Assembly (NCBI RefSeq): GCF_905475345.1
Contig: NC_066586.1
Span: 2,331,501-2,395,500 of the forward strand
Length of the DNA: 64,000 nucleotides
From: Vespula vulgaris
Lineage: Eukaryota; Arthropoda; Insecta; Hymenoptera; Vespidae
Direction: 5' to 3'
The notes below the pieces were generated by a model, which was not told the origin of the DNA, did no database searches, and worked only from the letters and a program-made list of their open reading frames with translations. Positions 38,761 through 50,275 of the stretch are shown one piece after another. The number at the start of each line of letters is the position of its first letter. Position 1 is the stretch's first letter. Position numbers and translations under genes: made by a program.

Positions 38761-39062
38761 ACAAGAAGCTAGTAACCCATGAAAAAAAGGATCGGCTTTA
38801 TTCGACGAACGGATATCCGTCAAAGTATCGTTGGATTGCGTAGATTAAAAAAGACTAAAAAAGAAAAAAAAAAAAAAACAAGGACAACGGTAAACGATTC
38901 GTGCTTGGAAAATCCATTCCTCTGGTTCGGTTGGTCGGCCGAACGTAACGAGAATTTCGTGTACAAATGGGGAATTCGCGTGCACCGCTTTGTATCATCC
39001 TAAACATCATGCGTTCTAGGCTTTAGCCAGCACTCGTTTACTACTACATACCCAGACACGGA

Positions 39063-39116
39063 AGAGAGAGAGAGAGATAGATAGATAGATAGATATATAG
39101 ATAGAGAGAGAGAGTA
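39063..39116. repeat. (GA)n-(GATA)n-(GA)n compound microsatellite
   Basis: GA run, about six GATA units with a TATA slip, then GA again. Confidence 0.94.
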
Positions 39117-39514
39117 ATACGTCGTTCGTGCCGAACGGTGAAGCAAATCTGTAACAGATATATCGGTGAGAGGGAGAGAACGTACGGGGAGAAAGGATGG
39201 GGTATAGAAACCGAGAGTATACTGCAAACTCGTAGTAGAAATGTATTAAGTGCCGTAGGCGTTTCCAGAACGCTGCGCTACGTCACAGATAATCTGGAAG
39301 CTGCGTTGCGGTTTGATAAACTTCACTGTGTTGTAATAATCGCGCCACTGTACTACCATCGTCATCCTATCAAAGCTCGAATGCAAGCAAGAAGCGTCAA
39401 GCTTAATCGTTATATTCTCGGCTACAAGCGTTACTTCCTTCCATATTATTATATTATATAATTAATTAATAAAGACGACGAATAAAGATATATAAGTTAT
39501 ATCTCAATTATTAA

Positions 39515-39528
39515 TATACATACATACA

Positions 39529-39564
<36 letters not shown>

Positions 39565-39568
39565 TATA
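39515..39568. repeat. (CATA)n-(TA)n microsatellite
   Basis: About ten CATA units passing into TATATATA. Confidence 0.96.
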
Positions 39569-40093
39569 AACGTTTAAATATAAAAATTATAATTTATCCA
39601 AAATATATTCAATTTATCTCTTGATGATTACTAATAAGTTTCGTAATTCTCTTTTACTGTTGGTCAATTAAACGATTAAAATGGAAAACGAAGATAAGCA
39701 GACCGTTTAACAATTTGAAACTTTAAAAAACCCATCTTCCATATTTCTGTTCATTCTCCTACTATGTAGATAGAAAAAAAAATCTTTCTCAATGAAAGCT
39801 CTTTTTGCCGTTTATGACACGTACCAATGGGGTATGCAGTTAAACTTTGCGGAACGATGTTGATCAGTTCCTAAAGCATTCCTAACATCGTTTCCTTACT
39901 CGAAATAAAGCAAATCTGTGAAAGAAGAAAAGAAGAAGCATTATCATAAAAATATTCTCGTTGTCTTCATATTTTCACTGGCAACTAATATTTTCTCTTC
40001 GAATAAGAGAAAGTTTGTTTCCGTAAAAGGTATCGACTTTCGTAATTTCTTCCTTAGAAGTAGCAGTATGAGCTGATTCCTTTTTCTTCGTTT

Positions 40094-40150
<57 letters not shown>
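40094..40150. repeat. (CT)n microsatellite
   Basis: About 24 uninterrupted CT units, then TTTCTCTCTCT. Confidence 0.97.
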
Positions 40151-40641
40151 ACTCTTTTCGAACAGAGAAATATTATTCCATTTTCTTCGTGCAGGTTGTA
40201 ACCATCCACGGAGGGTCGTTCAAAGCCGTTGTTTCCTTCCATTTCTTCCGTTCCACCCCTTTTACTCTGCTGCAACCTCCGCCGTCCACCCTCTCCCCAC
40301 TCCTCCTCTTGCTACCCCTCCCTCCCTTTACTTTATTCTCCGTGATTCTTCCTTCTCGTAGTCGTAACTGTGCGCGCATGTCCAGAAAAAAAAGCAGCAA
40401 TGCGCGTGCACGCACACTCGAACTCTCAGCAACATACGCTTTTTATAGTCCTAGAGCTGCAGGGATTTATATGAAAAAAAGAGAAAAAAAAAGAAAGAAA
40501 AATAAAAAAAAAAACGAGAGAAAACGAGTTGCGCATTGCGAACGATAATTACGTACTTTCTAGTATAACAATCCTGGAAATATTCTCCTTCAATTGATTT
40601 CTTATGATATATTCCCATCCTTTTTATGTTTCGAATATACA

Positions 40642-40642
<1 letters not shown>

Positions 40643-40679
<37 letters not shown>

Positions 40680-40724
40680 CATACATACATACATGCATGC
40701 ATACATACATACATACATACATAC
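40643..40724. repeat. (AT)n-(CATA)n compound microsatellite
   Basis: About 14 AT units followed by CATA units with a central CATGCATGCAT palindrome. All six frames are open. Confidence 0.96.
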
Positions 40725-41338
40725 TTGCTTTTCTATTTCAGACGACAGAATACTTACTCTGCAAGTACATGGATATTTATATATGAGTTTCGCAATATAA
40801 TACATTTAAATGCATAATGAACGAATACAAAAAAAGAAAAAGAGAGAACGAGATATAACAGAAATACAAAAAGATCATTGAACGTACAACGTATGATAAT
40901 TTTGTCTTATTTTACAGATAGTTTAAAATAACGTCCTATTAACTCGAGACAAAAGTTTAACATCGATGATTATTTATATTTTTTATAATTTGATCATTCC
41001 CTATTATAAAGGAGAATATAACGTAGAATCGATAAATTTCTGTCGCTTCAATTTTCAATCGTTCATCAACACGTAATTCGTTTAAAAGTTGCGATTCTTG
41101 TAAAGAATCTATGATAAGCCGATAAAGATAGAAATGATAAATGTCCACGTCAAATACATTTTCTCGATGCTCGCAAGATTTTTGTAATTAGATAGACAAT
41201 CGGGCGTTTCAAAATGAAGCCAATAAACCTTCTTTATCTCCAAAAGTTTTTCGTTAGATATAATGAACATTTCACTTCCAGCAATCATTTCTCGATAATC
41301 AATTATGAACCGAGACACTAACAGATATATATTTTTCA

Positions 41339-41386
41339 CGTTAACGCACTTTTCCCTAAAACTTTTCCATTTGCTTTTGTTTCCAG
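41339..41386 (+). promoter_or_regulatory. Splice acceptor region of the Ig exon
   Basis: A branch-point-like CGTTAAC sits at 41339-41345, about 42 bases before the AG. A pyrimidine-rich run with little purine follows and ends in TTTCCAG at 41380-41386. A second branch-like CACTAAC lies at 41316-41322. This supports the exon start at 41387. Confidence 0.75.
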
Positions 41387-41549
41387 TGCGAGAAGTTACG
41401 TTGTCCGAACTCAGGGACTCAATAGCGAGGTTACGAGACAGAGTAAAGCTAGTATGCAGAACGAGGGGATCGCCGCCCCCAAGAGTGCATTGGCTCAAAG
41501 ACGGCATACCACTACACCCAAGAAGAGGACTCAAAATCCAACACAAAAG
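41387..41549 (+). CDS. Internal exon encoding the N-terminal half of an Ig C2-type domain; probable vein/neuregulin-like EGFR ligand
   Basis: Partial protein of about 54 residues. The first codon is split 1+2 (upstream intron phase 1) and the last 2+1 (downstream intron phase 2). Seen: an Ig B-strand KLVC at about residues 21-24 with the first Ig cysteine, a short loop RTRGSPPPRV, the C-strand HWLKDG with the Ig tryptophan 12 residues after the cysteine, then IPLHPRRG and LKIQHKR at the splice. The second Ig cysteine (YxC motif) is not here and must lie in the next exon. Codons use G/C at third positions more than the flanking DNA. A phase-1 intron before an Ig domain is common. Family knowledge: Ig domains of neuregulins have the same KL-x-C, KWFKNG, IKIQKK spacing, and the insect neuregulin-like ligand is vein, a secreted EGFR ligand with one Ig and one EGF domain. 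Other Ig proteins (Kekkon, ImpL2, receptor kinases) remain possible. The exon is secure; the gene name is not. No EGF exon was found downstream. Confidence 0.8.
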
Positions 41550-41555
41550 GTAAGG
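41548..41555 (+). promoter_or_regulatory. Splice donor of the Ig exon
   Basis: AG|GTAAGG matches the U1 consensus well. The reading frame hits a stop two bases into the intron, as expected if the exon ends at 41549. Confidence 0.8.
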
Positions 41556-41651
41556 GCCGTGTACGCCATTTTTTTCGAGTTTTTCGTTATCGCTAATATG
41601 GTCGTCGGTAACGAAAGAAATTAATATATATATTATAACATATATAGACTA

Positions 41652-41673
41652 ATATATATATATATATATATAT
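41652..41673. repeat. (AT)n microsatellite
   Basis: About eleven AT units close downstream of the Ig exon. Confidence 0.93.
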
Positions 41674-42631
41674 GATTATACGCTATAATCAAAGAAACTT
41701 ACGACGAAGAAGATTTTTTGCAAGTTCAATATTTATACTACAGTAGTTATTTCATATTTATATGATAGTATTCGACTCGATACACAAAAGCTATATCAAC
41801 AACCTACGAGTTTTTACGATAAACCTCCTGTGTTTACGATCTCCCGATATCGTTTCATAAAATTACGTCGTTCCTTTTTAAAGACAGAACGCAACAACGA
41901 TGAAATATCTTTAGAACTTAGATTTCCGCATAAAAATGTACATTTATTTATCGCCGGATATAGTCACGTTTGATTGCCGCATTGCATGTTCCGTTTGACT
42001 TCGTTCGTACAATATTTTGTAATACGTCCGCACGTTTAACGTCGATCTAACGATACCTCGACAAATTACGTTATATTTTCATTTTCGTTTTTTTTTCTTT
42101 TTTTAATAAGAATGTCGCACTTGCTCGCCTTATGTCGAACGAATCGCTTCCGACTTGATCGAAAGTGTTAGCTCGGCAAGTAAAAAAAAAAAGAATAAAA
42201 AAGAGAGAAACAATAGGGAACAATATTTACGCATATACGTATTCTCGGACGAAACTTTATTCCAATCGTATTTTCCTCCGATTACAATTAATATATTAAT
42301 TATATTATCGTACCTAAAATATGGATAACGTGTAAAATATAAATTATACGGGAAGGTTATTTTTCGTATAAAGAAATTATAATACTTACATTAAAAGGAG
42401 AAAAGAAGAGCTCGTTCGTTAAGCGTTGATCCGAAAGGATGTTCACTCTGCTACGACTTGTCTACGAATGACTCACTAAACAAAACAAAGGCCATAGACC
42501 ACAAAGAGAGAGAGAGAGAGAAAATATACACAAACAACGTTTGTATATATATATATATATCCTTACACCGATGATCTACGAAAAATTTATCTAACGTAAA
42601 TAGTTTCCAATAACGTCCTATACCTCATTCT

Positions 42632-42675
42632 CCCTCTCTCTCTCTCTCCATCTCGACCTCTACCTCTCTTTCTCT

Positions 42676-42735
<60 letters not shown>

Positions 42736-42738
42736 CTA
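42632..42738. repeat. (CT)n-rich region
   Basis: Interrupted CT run at 42632-42670, then about 24 pure CT units at 42680-42727 and CTATCTATC. Confidence 0.95.
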
Positions 42739-43104
42739 CCTCTCCTTCTCTTTCTTCTCTCCGTACGTCCGTAATCAATCATAATTTCGGACAAAGTTCA
42801 TTGGACAAAATTTTTCATCAATTATAATCAGCCGGTTAGTTGCATGGTCGTTCGCAATCCATCATATAACTTCAATTATAAGTATATCGTATAATAGGTA
42901 CGCGTTGCGATTAAAAATTTTCTCTTCCCATGAGTCCTCTCTTCTGACCATGTTATCGCGTTAAGCGATTAGCGAAGGGGAAGTTTGTAATGGCTGATAT
43001 ACGCGCTTTGGACGACCGATCGTGAGCACGCGATAAATTTGCTTCTCGCTTTCTTCTCGACCCTTCACACCCTCTTCCTATCTTTCTATCCCTCTCTCCG
43101 TTAC

Positions 43105-43135
43105 TCTCTCTCTCTCTCTCTTTCTTTCTCTCGCT
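43105..43135. repeat. (CT)n microsatellite
   Basis: CT run with a TTTCTTTC interruption. Confidence 0.91.
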
Positions 43136-43568
43136 CACTCTTCGTCCTCGGCGTCCTCGTCGTCGTCCTTTCTCTCGGTGGATCGCAGTGGTCACACCAC
43201 CGATCCAACAGAAATTACTCTTCTCCCGGCTTAAGAACGATTTTTCTAACGCTCAGCTCTACGAGTTTAGTCTCGCATGAGCTCGCATAATTAATCATCC
43301 AGTATTAATCACGATCGTAATACGTTAGTTCCTGAGTTAAGTATTCGCATTATCGTAGAAGCGAATTTATTTTCTTTTAAATAGAGACGAAACAACGGCT
43401 TCTACGAAAAGATATATTCGTTATTTTCCAACGAGTTAATTACGATTCTATTCTTTTGAATATGATATAATACAAATTGTTTTGTTGTATTAACGAATAT
43501 AGAGAAAACCTCATCGAATGAAAATATTTCTAACCGATCGCTTGGTTATTATTTATCGTTGTATATAG

Positions 43569-43597
43569 TCGTCGTCTTCGTCGTCTACGTCTTCGTC

Positions 43598-43634
<37 letters not shown>
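43569..43634. repeat. (GTC)n trinucleotide repeat
   Basis: GTC/TTC mixed units followed by about eleven pure GTC units. Confidence 0.96.
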
Positions 43635-43635
<1 letters not shown>

Positions 43636-44658
43636 GTTCCACGTGTTCACAAAGATTTTATAAAGTATATCGATTTAATGGTATTTCACGGTCGAACGGC
43701 GCGTCCTCGTAGCCAACTTTTAATAGCATTTCCAAGAGATACTTATCGAACTCGCGAAAAGTTTCAACGGCTATAGCGTTACGTAGAGACGTGGAAAAAT
43801 GTGATGGCTTTCAGAATGTACGAGAATCCTTTCTTCTTCCCCGTGATCTCACCAAAACCACATTTGGATTTATTTCCAAATGTTTGATGATAAAAGAAAA
43901 AAAAAAAAAAAGAAAGGAAGTATCGTACATCCGAACAATTCGAACGATAATTCTAAAGAAATGATTCTCGTCTTTCCCTTTAAATTTTTTATTTTTTTTT
44001 TTTATTATATATATATTTTTTTAATTACATACACCACGATCGTTCGAGAAAATTATCGTTCGCAATGTTACTTAAAAATATACGCATACAAATATCCTTT
44101 TCTTTTTTTTTTCTTTTACAAATTAAATTAACAATAAAAGAAAATTAATTGAAATGTGTCGCATATTAATTCATAGAATTTCAATGATATCAAGATAAAC
44201 GATCCAACGTTTCATTCGACAGATACTTGTGACGAGACAAACAACCCTTTGCTATCGACCTTACAAACGCCCCATAGTTATCATCTATCTCTCATCGAGG
44301 TATATCCGGTGTCGTAATTTCCAATTACCGCTTGCACCACGAAATGCTCGAAACTGTCGTGCATACCGGCAACCTCATGCGGGATTGTAATCGTTATGGA
44401 ATATAACCGAGTCGTAAAATCGTATGTGTCCGCTCCATCTGACGAGCTTCATACGCTATCCTTGTCTTTCTTTCTCTTTTTTCTCTCTCTCTCTCTCTTT
44501 CTCTTCCTCTCTCGCTCTTTCCCTCTCCCATATTATTTCTGAATATTGCTTGGTGCGCTTATAATCGAAAATGTTCCAGTAAAAAGCTCGTTCAGCGATT
44601 TAATCGTGTCTAGACGAGGCAAATAAGAATCACGAAATGCAGAAATTCTTTTAGTCAC

Positions 44659-44682
44659 GAAAATCACGTGATCGTGATTTTC
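44659..44682. promoter_or_regulatory. 24-bp perfect inverted repeat containing a CACGTG E-box
   Basis: GAAAATCACG, loop TGAT, CGTGATTTTC. The overlapping ATCACGTGAT is itself palindromic and contains CACGTG, the canonical site of bHLH/bHLH-ZIP dimers. Binding is not shown. Confidence 0.5.
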
Positions 44683-44699
44683 ATAAAATATAAAAGGTA

Positions 44700-44767
44700 T
44701 AATCAATGAGAGACATTCAAGTGTTTCACATACATATGTACGTACATATATGTATATATACAGTGTT
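44700..44767. other. AT-rich lead-in with (ATGT)/(TATA) units
   Basis: CATATGTACGTACATATATGTATATATACAG immediately before the inverted repeat is itself partly palindromic; split as CATATGTACGTACATATATG (44732-44751) and TATATATACAG. Confidence 0.5.
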
Positions 44768-44879
44768 CCAATGAAAAGTGTCCATCATAATTATTATGAA
44801 AATTAAAAGAATTGACTTGTTTATTAAAAAAAAAAAAATTCATCAGACTGTAGTACTTCTGATGGATACATTTCATTGG
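44768..44879. mobile_element. MITE-like element with 20-bp imperfect terminal inverted repeats
   Basis: CCAATGAAAAGTGTCCATCA at 44768-44787 is the inverse of TGATGGATACATTTCATTGG at 44860-44879, with 18 of 20 positions matching. The AT-rich core of about 72 bases has an A13-type run and no coding capacity. An upstream ACAGTGTT (44760-44767) resembles ends of mariner/Tc1-type elements, but a TA target duplication is not clear. It could instead be a transcribed hairpin. Confidence 0.5.
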
Positions 44880-44882
44880 GTC

Positions 44883-44885
<3 letters not shown>

Positions 44886-44917
<32 letters not shown>
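44886..44917. repeat. (CA)n microsatellite
   Basis: About 15 CA units right next to the inverted-repeat element. Confidence 0.96.
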
Positions 44918-44919
<2 letters not shown>

Positions 44920-45212
44920 GGGAAAGATTTTAAAGGTAGAAATAACGAGTCGTTAGAACGATTATTTAACGTTCGATTTTCATCAGTACAAGTACGCTAG
45001 ATCATAGTACGTAATATACGTAAACGAAGTTAAGCTTTGAATTTTACCGGGTAAAGCAAAGCCACTCGGAAACTCGACACAAAATGCCAATACTTTGTTA
45101 ACGACAGGAAATTCCATCGCCCACATTCCGTCGAAACTTATTACTCGAATGGAGTGTCCATGATAAGCGATATATCTGAACTTCGGAGGTATCGTCGTCG
45201 ATTCGTATTGGC

Positions 45213-45263
<51 letters not shown>
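45213..45263. repeat. (GA)n microsatellite
   Basis: About 24 GA units with one GGGA interruption. Confidence 0.96.
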
Positions 45264-45266
<3 letters not shown>

Positions 45267-46054
45267 GAACATCACGAGTAGAGAGTGCTTTGATGTCGCC
45301 TGTAATGAAATTTTCGTTTAAAATCGTGGAAGAAGCAGTATAACTAGAAATAAAACTTGGTGCCATGTTAGAGAGGAAACTAGAGAGATAGTGAGAAAGA
45401 GAAAAAGAGAAAGAGAAAGAGAGAGGAAAGCAAATAGATTTGGAAGAGCGTGCATTCGTGGAGAAGGAAAGAGGGTAAAAGCCTCGACGGAACTTTTGGC
45501 GTCTCTCTTTGAACACACAATCTGCCGTTTTTCTCACGACGCGAATCGTGCAATTAGTTTAAAAGCATTTCTCATCGGCGTGTAGATAGATATCGTCGGA
45601 ATAAGATAAGAGAAGAAGAGGAGAGAGAAAAAAAAGAAAAATACAAAAGAAAACATTCGAATTAAGTAATATCCGAATTCCCTGTTTGACCATTAAGACA
45701 AGCGAGGAATGAGAGGATGAAGATAAAGAAAATAGAAAGCAAGGTAGAAGGTATGGAAGAGAGAAGGAAAGGAAAAAAAGAACGTAAAATTTACTATAAA
45801 CCTGTAGATACATTTTATCGAAGCGAGGTAACACAAGTTTCGGAGTAGAACAAGATAGGAATCTTCTGATTATCTCGAAAACATCTTCCTTGACGAGATA
45901 TCGTCGTGCACGACATCTTCATTGCCAAGCGTTTATTATCCGAGCAACGGTAGCTATCTCACTAATTTGTCATCCCTAAGTATCACCGGTACAGTTTTAG
46001 CTCACCGTAACAAAAGTACATCGTCGTCGCATAAGATAATGAGAGAGTAGGAGA

Positions 46055-46069
46055 AAGAGAGAGAGAGAA

Positions 46070-46128
<59 letters not shown>

Positions 46129-46132
46129 AAGA
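46055..46132. repeat. (GA)n microsatellite
   Basis: A short GA run, a CAGATA interruption, then about 23 pure GA units at 46078-46124. Confidence 0.96.
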
Positions 46133-46542
46133 CCTTATCAGTCTTTTCTCCTAACCATTATATCTATGTTATACCTTATGGGCGAATTAACGAGAAAAAA
46201 GCTTTAAGATAACGATACGGCGAATAATTTAACGCTTATCGTTGGAAAATACACGCTTGAAATAGTACCGTTATGATGTTAACGTTGCTCTCATTATTCT
46301 ACTTAGAAACACACAAACATTCGTAGCTCGTATTACGAGGTATCGTATGTTACGCGTTTATGCGAAGACACTTAGTTGACTTGGTAGCTAAAAGTTCTTC
46401 GCTAAAAGATGTTAAGAATAAGTGATACGAATGGAAATGATGCGTCAAGTGGAAGAAAGCTTGTGACATCTTTCTTTTAGATAATTTCAAAGCGAATTAT
46501 AACGGCTGAAAGCTTCTTCGAGAAGGTATCCTCGAACAGACG

Positions 46543-46603
46543 ATTCGTTCGTTCGTTCGTTCGCTCGTTCGTTCATTCGTTCGTTCGTTCGTTCGTTCGT
46601 TCA
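46543..46603. repeat. (GTTC)n microsatellite
   Basis: About 15 CGTT/GTTC units with single substitutions (GCTC, ATTC). Unlike most arrays here, each unit contains a CpG. Confidence 0.95.
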
Positions 46604-46919
46604 CCTAGAATAAGGGTGTAAAAAGGGACGAAGTAGAAAGTTTCCGTTTGTTCGAGACTGACTCTCAGCAAAAACGAAGACTCGTTTCCATCGAAAGACT
46701 CTCGACTATCTTCATCAAGATCGCAAAGTACCGTTTTAGTAATGGTGCAAACGGGAAAGAAATTTTCTCGTGACTGTTAGTTCAAATATTATTCCCTAAT
46801 ATAATGCTACATAGTTTCTTTTCGTCGGAATTTCCAAAAACAAACGTCTTTTAACATAAATCGCACAGGTTTAAAAAGATTCAAAAGATCTTAGATACTT
46901 ATCTGCGTATAAAAGAGAG

Positions 46920-46948
46920 AAAAAGAGAGAGAGAGAGAGAGAGAGAGT
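46920..46948. repeat. (GA)n microsatellite
   Basis: About 13 GA units. Confidence 0.93.
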
Positions 46949-47344
46949 CTAAAGGTAAATCATTCGTTCGTAAGTACGCCTCGTTAATCTTTTCGATCGT
47001 CGATAAAGTTCGTTCTTGCACGAAGCGAAACGCGTTTGCTTTTATAGGAAGAATCGTTCGGAAAGAGAAGTTATCGGTGGAAGTTTAAGAAAGTCAGAAC
47101 TATAAGATCGTTAGATTTGTTTAATGAAACGGATGAGGTATTACGAATGAGCCACGATAAATCTAATTTAAACTATAAGATATTACATAAAACGAAAATA
47201 AATTTCCTTATCGTACTCGAGTGGATTACGTTGAGAGGAGCATAGCAATTTTTAACATTCATTTCTAACAATAAATAAAATTCTCTCGAGGTAAATAAAG
47301 CTGCTCGAGATTTCGAAGGAAAATCCAAGAGAGACGAAACTGAA

Positions 47345-47369
47345 GAGAGAGAGAGAGAGAGAGAGAGAA
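47345..47369. repeat. (GA)n microsatellite
   Basis: About 12 GA units. Confidence 0.93.
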
Positions 47370-47833
47370 AGAAATAAAGATAGAAAAGAGAAATAAAATT
47401 TTTGGTGCTATGGTGGCCTTAAAAGTCGATTTTTTAAACATCGACCTTTCGTTTCCTCGTTATCGACGAGTGTATTGCTATCGAATTTCCGTCAGCCACA
47501 TAGATAGGAGGCCGTAGCTCGCTGACGCGCACGCTAGAAAACCATTACGTGATTGCGAGAGCTTGCAAAATGTATTTGCTGCTTTTTTCCTCGGCCGTTG
47601 GCCTTCAGACGACCGTTCTTTTGTGATAATACAGCCTATCAAAATTTTATGGTGGAATCCTTTCACGGCACGCATCATTGTTTGAAATAGAAAGAACGAT
47701 CTCCTCATTTTAGATGAAAACTCCGAATAACTTATTTTCGTTCGAAGTAATTCAGGTGCTAGGGGCGAATGTTTCTTCTTTTCTTTTTGTTTTCTTTTTT
47801 ATTATCTCGTTTTTATCGACGAATTTTCTACAA

Positions 47834-47837
<4 letters not shown>

Positions 47838-47867
<30 letters not shown>
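47838..47867. repeat. (CT)n microsatellite
   Basis: About 14 CT units followed by TTTCAG. Confidence 0.93.
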
Positions 47868-47868
<1 letters not shown>

Positions 47869-48277
47869 AGTCTACAAATCCAGAAAGAGAATAGAGTAAC
47901 ACGAGACTGCGGAGTTTAATTCTTTCCTTGGTTTTCCGTTCCCTACTAGTTACATCGAAAGCGTACGTACTTTCTCCCGTCCATTGCAAGCCATACTCAT
48001 TGCACGAAAAGATTGGTAGTAATAAAATGTTAATAGGTTAACGAGCAGGAACCGAGCCGTTGCTCCCAGACAATCAGGAAGCCGGGCACTTTACTGCTCT
48101 AAAATTTTCTTCGTGTCGAGCGAAGCGAGCAAACCCTCTCCTCACCTCTTCCCTTCGTTTCGACGTACCGTTGATACTAATTGGAAAAGCGCGATTTTTT
48201 TCCCTCACGAGAAAATTTTAATTATACTAGAAGCGATGGTGAATGACATCGAGAGGAAGAAAAACGGAGGAAGGAGA

Positions 48278-48345
48278 AAATAAAATAAAATAAAATAAAA
48301 CAAAATAAAATGAAATGAAATGAAATGAAATGAAATGAAAGGAAA

Positions 48346-48379
<34 letters not shown>

Positions 48380-48380
48380 A
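48278..48380. repeat. Stepwise compound repeat: (TAAAA)n, (TGAAA)n, (GA)n
   Basis: Five or six AAAAT/AAAAC units, then about six AAATG units from 48309, then GGAAAA, then a GA run of about 14 units. Each block differs from its neighbour by one base. Confidence 0.95.
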
Positions 48381-48478
48381 CACGAACGAAAGCAAACGAT
48401 GCGCGACGGTATATTTGTGTGTAAAATCACGTATTCAATTTATTCTCAATATATGTATCTTTTATATATTAATTACTT

Positions 48479-48482
<4 letters not shown>

Positions 48483-48519
<37 letters not shown>
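48483..48519. repeat. (AT)n microsatellite
   Basis: About 18 AT units. Confidence 0.96.
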
Positions 48520-48524
<5 letters not shown>

Positions 48525-49969
48525 TACAAAATGGAGTATATGTCTTCGTTTAAAAGATCTGAGGAAAATATATCCGTTTGATAAGTATAAATATATTTGT
48601 TTGATAGAGATGAAATATTAAAAAAATTTTTCTTTACACCCATACGCATATAGATATTTTATAAGATAAAACATTTAACTATCGTCCAACGCGATCGATA
48701 TTACATGTATATATACATCTCTCTTCTCTTCATTAAATATCTGCAAATTTGCGACAATAATAGTGTCAACGATTATCTGCTTGGTCGCAGGTGTACACAC
48801 GTAATATCCATGATACGAGGGGAGAAAACAAAAGAATAATCGATGAGGGGAAAATTAATTAGCACTAGCCGGGTGAGGTACGAAGCGTCGATGGCTATTG
48901 TTAATCGAAATGCAAATTGTATTGGCGTGCGCCGGGCCATAAAATAATCGTTGAAACATAATGCCTATTTTAGATTCTTCTTTTCTTACGCTTTTCTTAA
49001 ATTCATCATATTAAATCGGACATAAGTAAACTTATCGACAAATTTTCCGTGTTATCATCTGCATTTTCTTTTCTTTCTGTTTTTTCTCTTCTTTCTTTTT
49101 TTTTTTTTATTCGATATATTATTAAAGACGAATAAGCATAGAATGATATCGTATAGCGCATTCGTAAAATAAAATGTGAAACGATCCAATGTCGGTTAAT
49201 TAATAGGTTTGTTAACGGCTGCTATTAATGCCACTGGAATTTGTACTCCACGTTGTTACAGCGTATATCGTATTACAATGCTTTCATGGAAGCTTCGCTC
49301 GTTTTGTGTGGTGAAAGAGAAAAAAAGAAAATAAAAAAAAAAAAAAGGAAAAAAAATACGTCGGTTCTAATTACACGACATATCTCGAAATAGTGTGCCG
49401 TTATATTCAAGTAAAATAACATTTTTACGAGTTGACATTTTTCAATGTATCAATGCGCATAAAGATAAAAGTAACTTTCACGAATTGAAAACCGTTGTAA
49501 TATTGTTCGATAAAATTGTAAACGAAAGAATGAGCGAATCCTGTGTCAACGAGAGATATCAAAATCGAATCATATAAATTCCACTTTTATCGATCGATAG
49601 GTGCACGTATAGTAGTACGGAAAGAAAAAAAATTAATTAGCATTTGGAGCGGCGAAAATTGAATTTTTAATCCATTTTTTTTCTCTTCTTTTTTCTCTCT
49701 CTCTCTCCCCCTCTTTTTTTAATCTTCTCAACGGCACGAATGGTCAACGAAATTACGTGAAGAACGTTATCTTGTATGGGGGAAAAAAAGAAAAAGAGAG
49801 GAAAAAAAAGAGAAAAAAATAGAAGAGGAAGAAGAAAAAAAACCAGAATTTAAAGAACGTTTCAGTAAGTAAAATAGGATACGATACATATCAATGTTAC
49901 ATCGAATTCGCGATACGAATAAACGATTCGCTTTCACTACACTTGGCCGGTCAAAGGCGCGTGCGGTCT

Positions 49970-50042
49970 CTCCTCTCTCTTTTTCTCTCTTTCTCTCTTC
50001 CTCTGTCTCTCTTTCTCTCTCTCTCTCTCTCCCTCTCTCTTA
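49970..50042. repeat. (CT)n-rich tract
   Basis: CT runs broken by TTTC, TGTC and CCC. Confidence 0.92.
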
Positions 50043-50244
50043 TATTCCAATCGCGTCTCCTCGACAGCTGTCGCTGCCAAAACAAATGCCCGTTGCTGTC
50101 TCACAGTGCTAAAGTTCCTGGCATCAATATTTGCGAACAAACACAGGGTATCGAAGCGAATCGGTCCAGGATCTATCGGAAAAGAAAATGGAAATGCTGA
50201 CGAAGAGCGGAAGGAAGAAGATGGGGTAGAGGGAGCGTGAGAGG

Positions 50245-50275
50245 GAAGGAGAGAGAGAGAGAGGGAGGGAGGATA
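50245..50275. repeat. (GA)n and GGGA tract
   Basis: GA run followed by GGGAGGGAGG. Confidence 0.9.

Larger units (their letters stand above)
36421..41338. other. Noncoding stretch upstream of the Ig exon
   Basis: Starts pyrimidine-rich (36480-36800), then AT-rich (36830-38780) with A-rich tracts at 37965-38070 and 38360-38405, microsatellites at 39.1-39.6 and 40.1-40.7 kb, and ordinary AT-rich DNA up to the splice acceptor. No second exon was recognised. Confidence 0.55.
41556..44640 (+). other. Downstream intron sequence, no further Ig exon recognised
   Basis: After the donor the sequence is AT-rich. I looked for a phase-2 exon with a YxC Ig end and for an EGF cysteine pattern and saw neither. 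Contains (AT)n, (CT)n and (GTC)n tracts. Confidence 0.5.
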
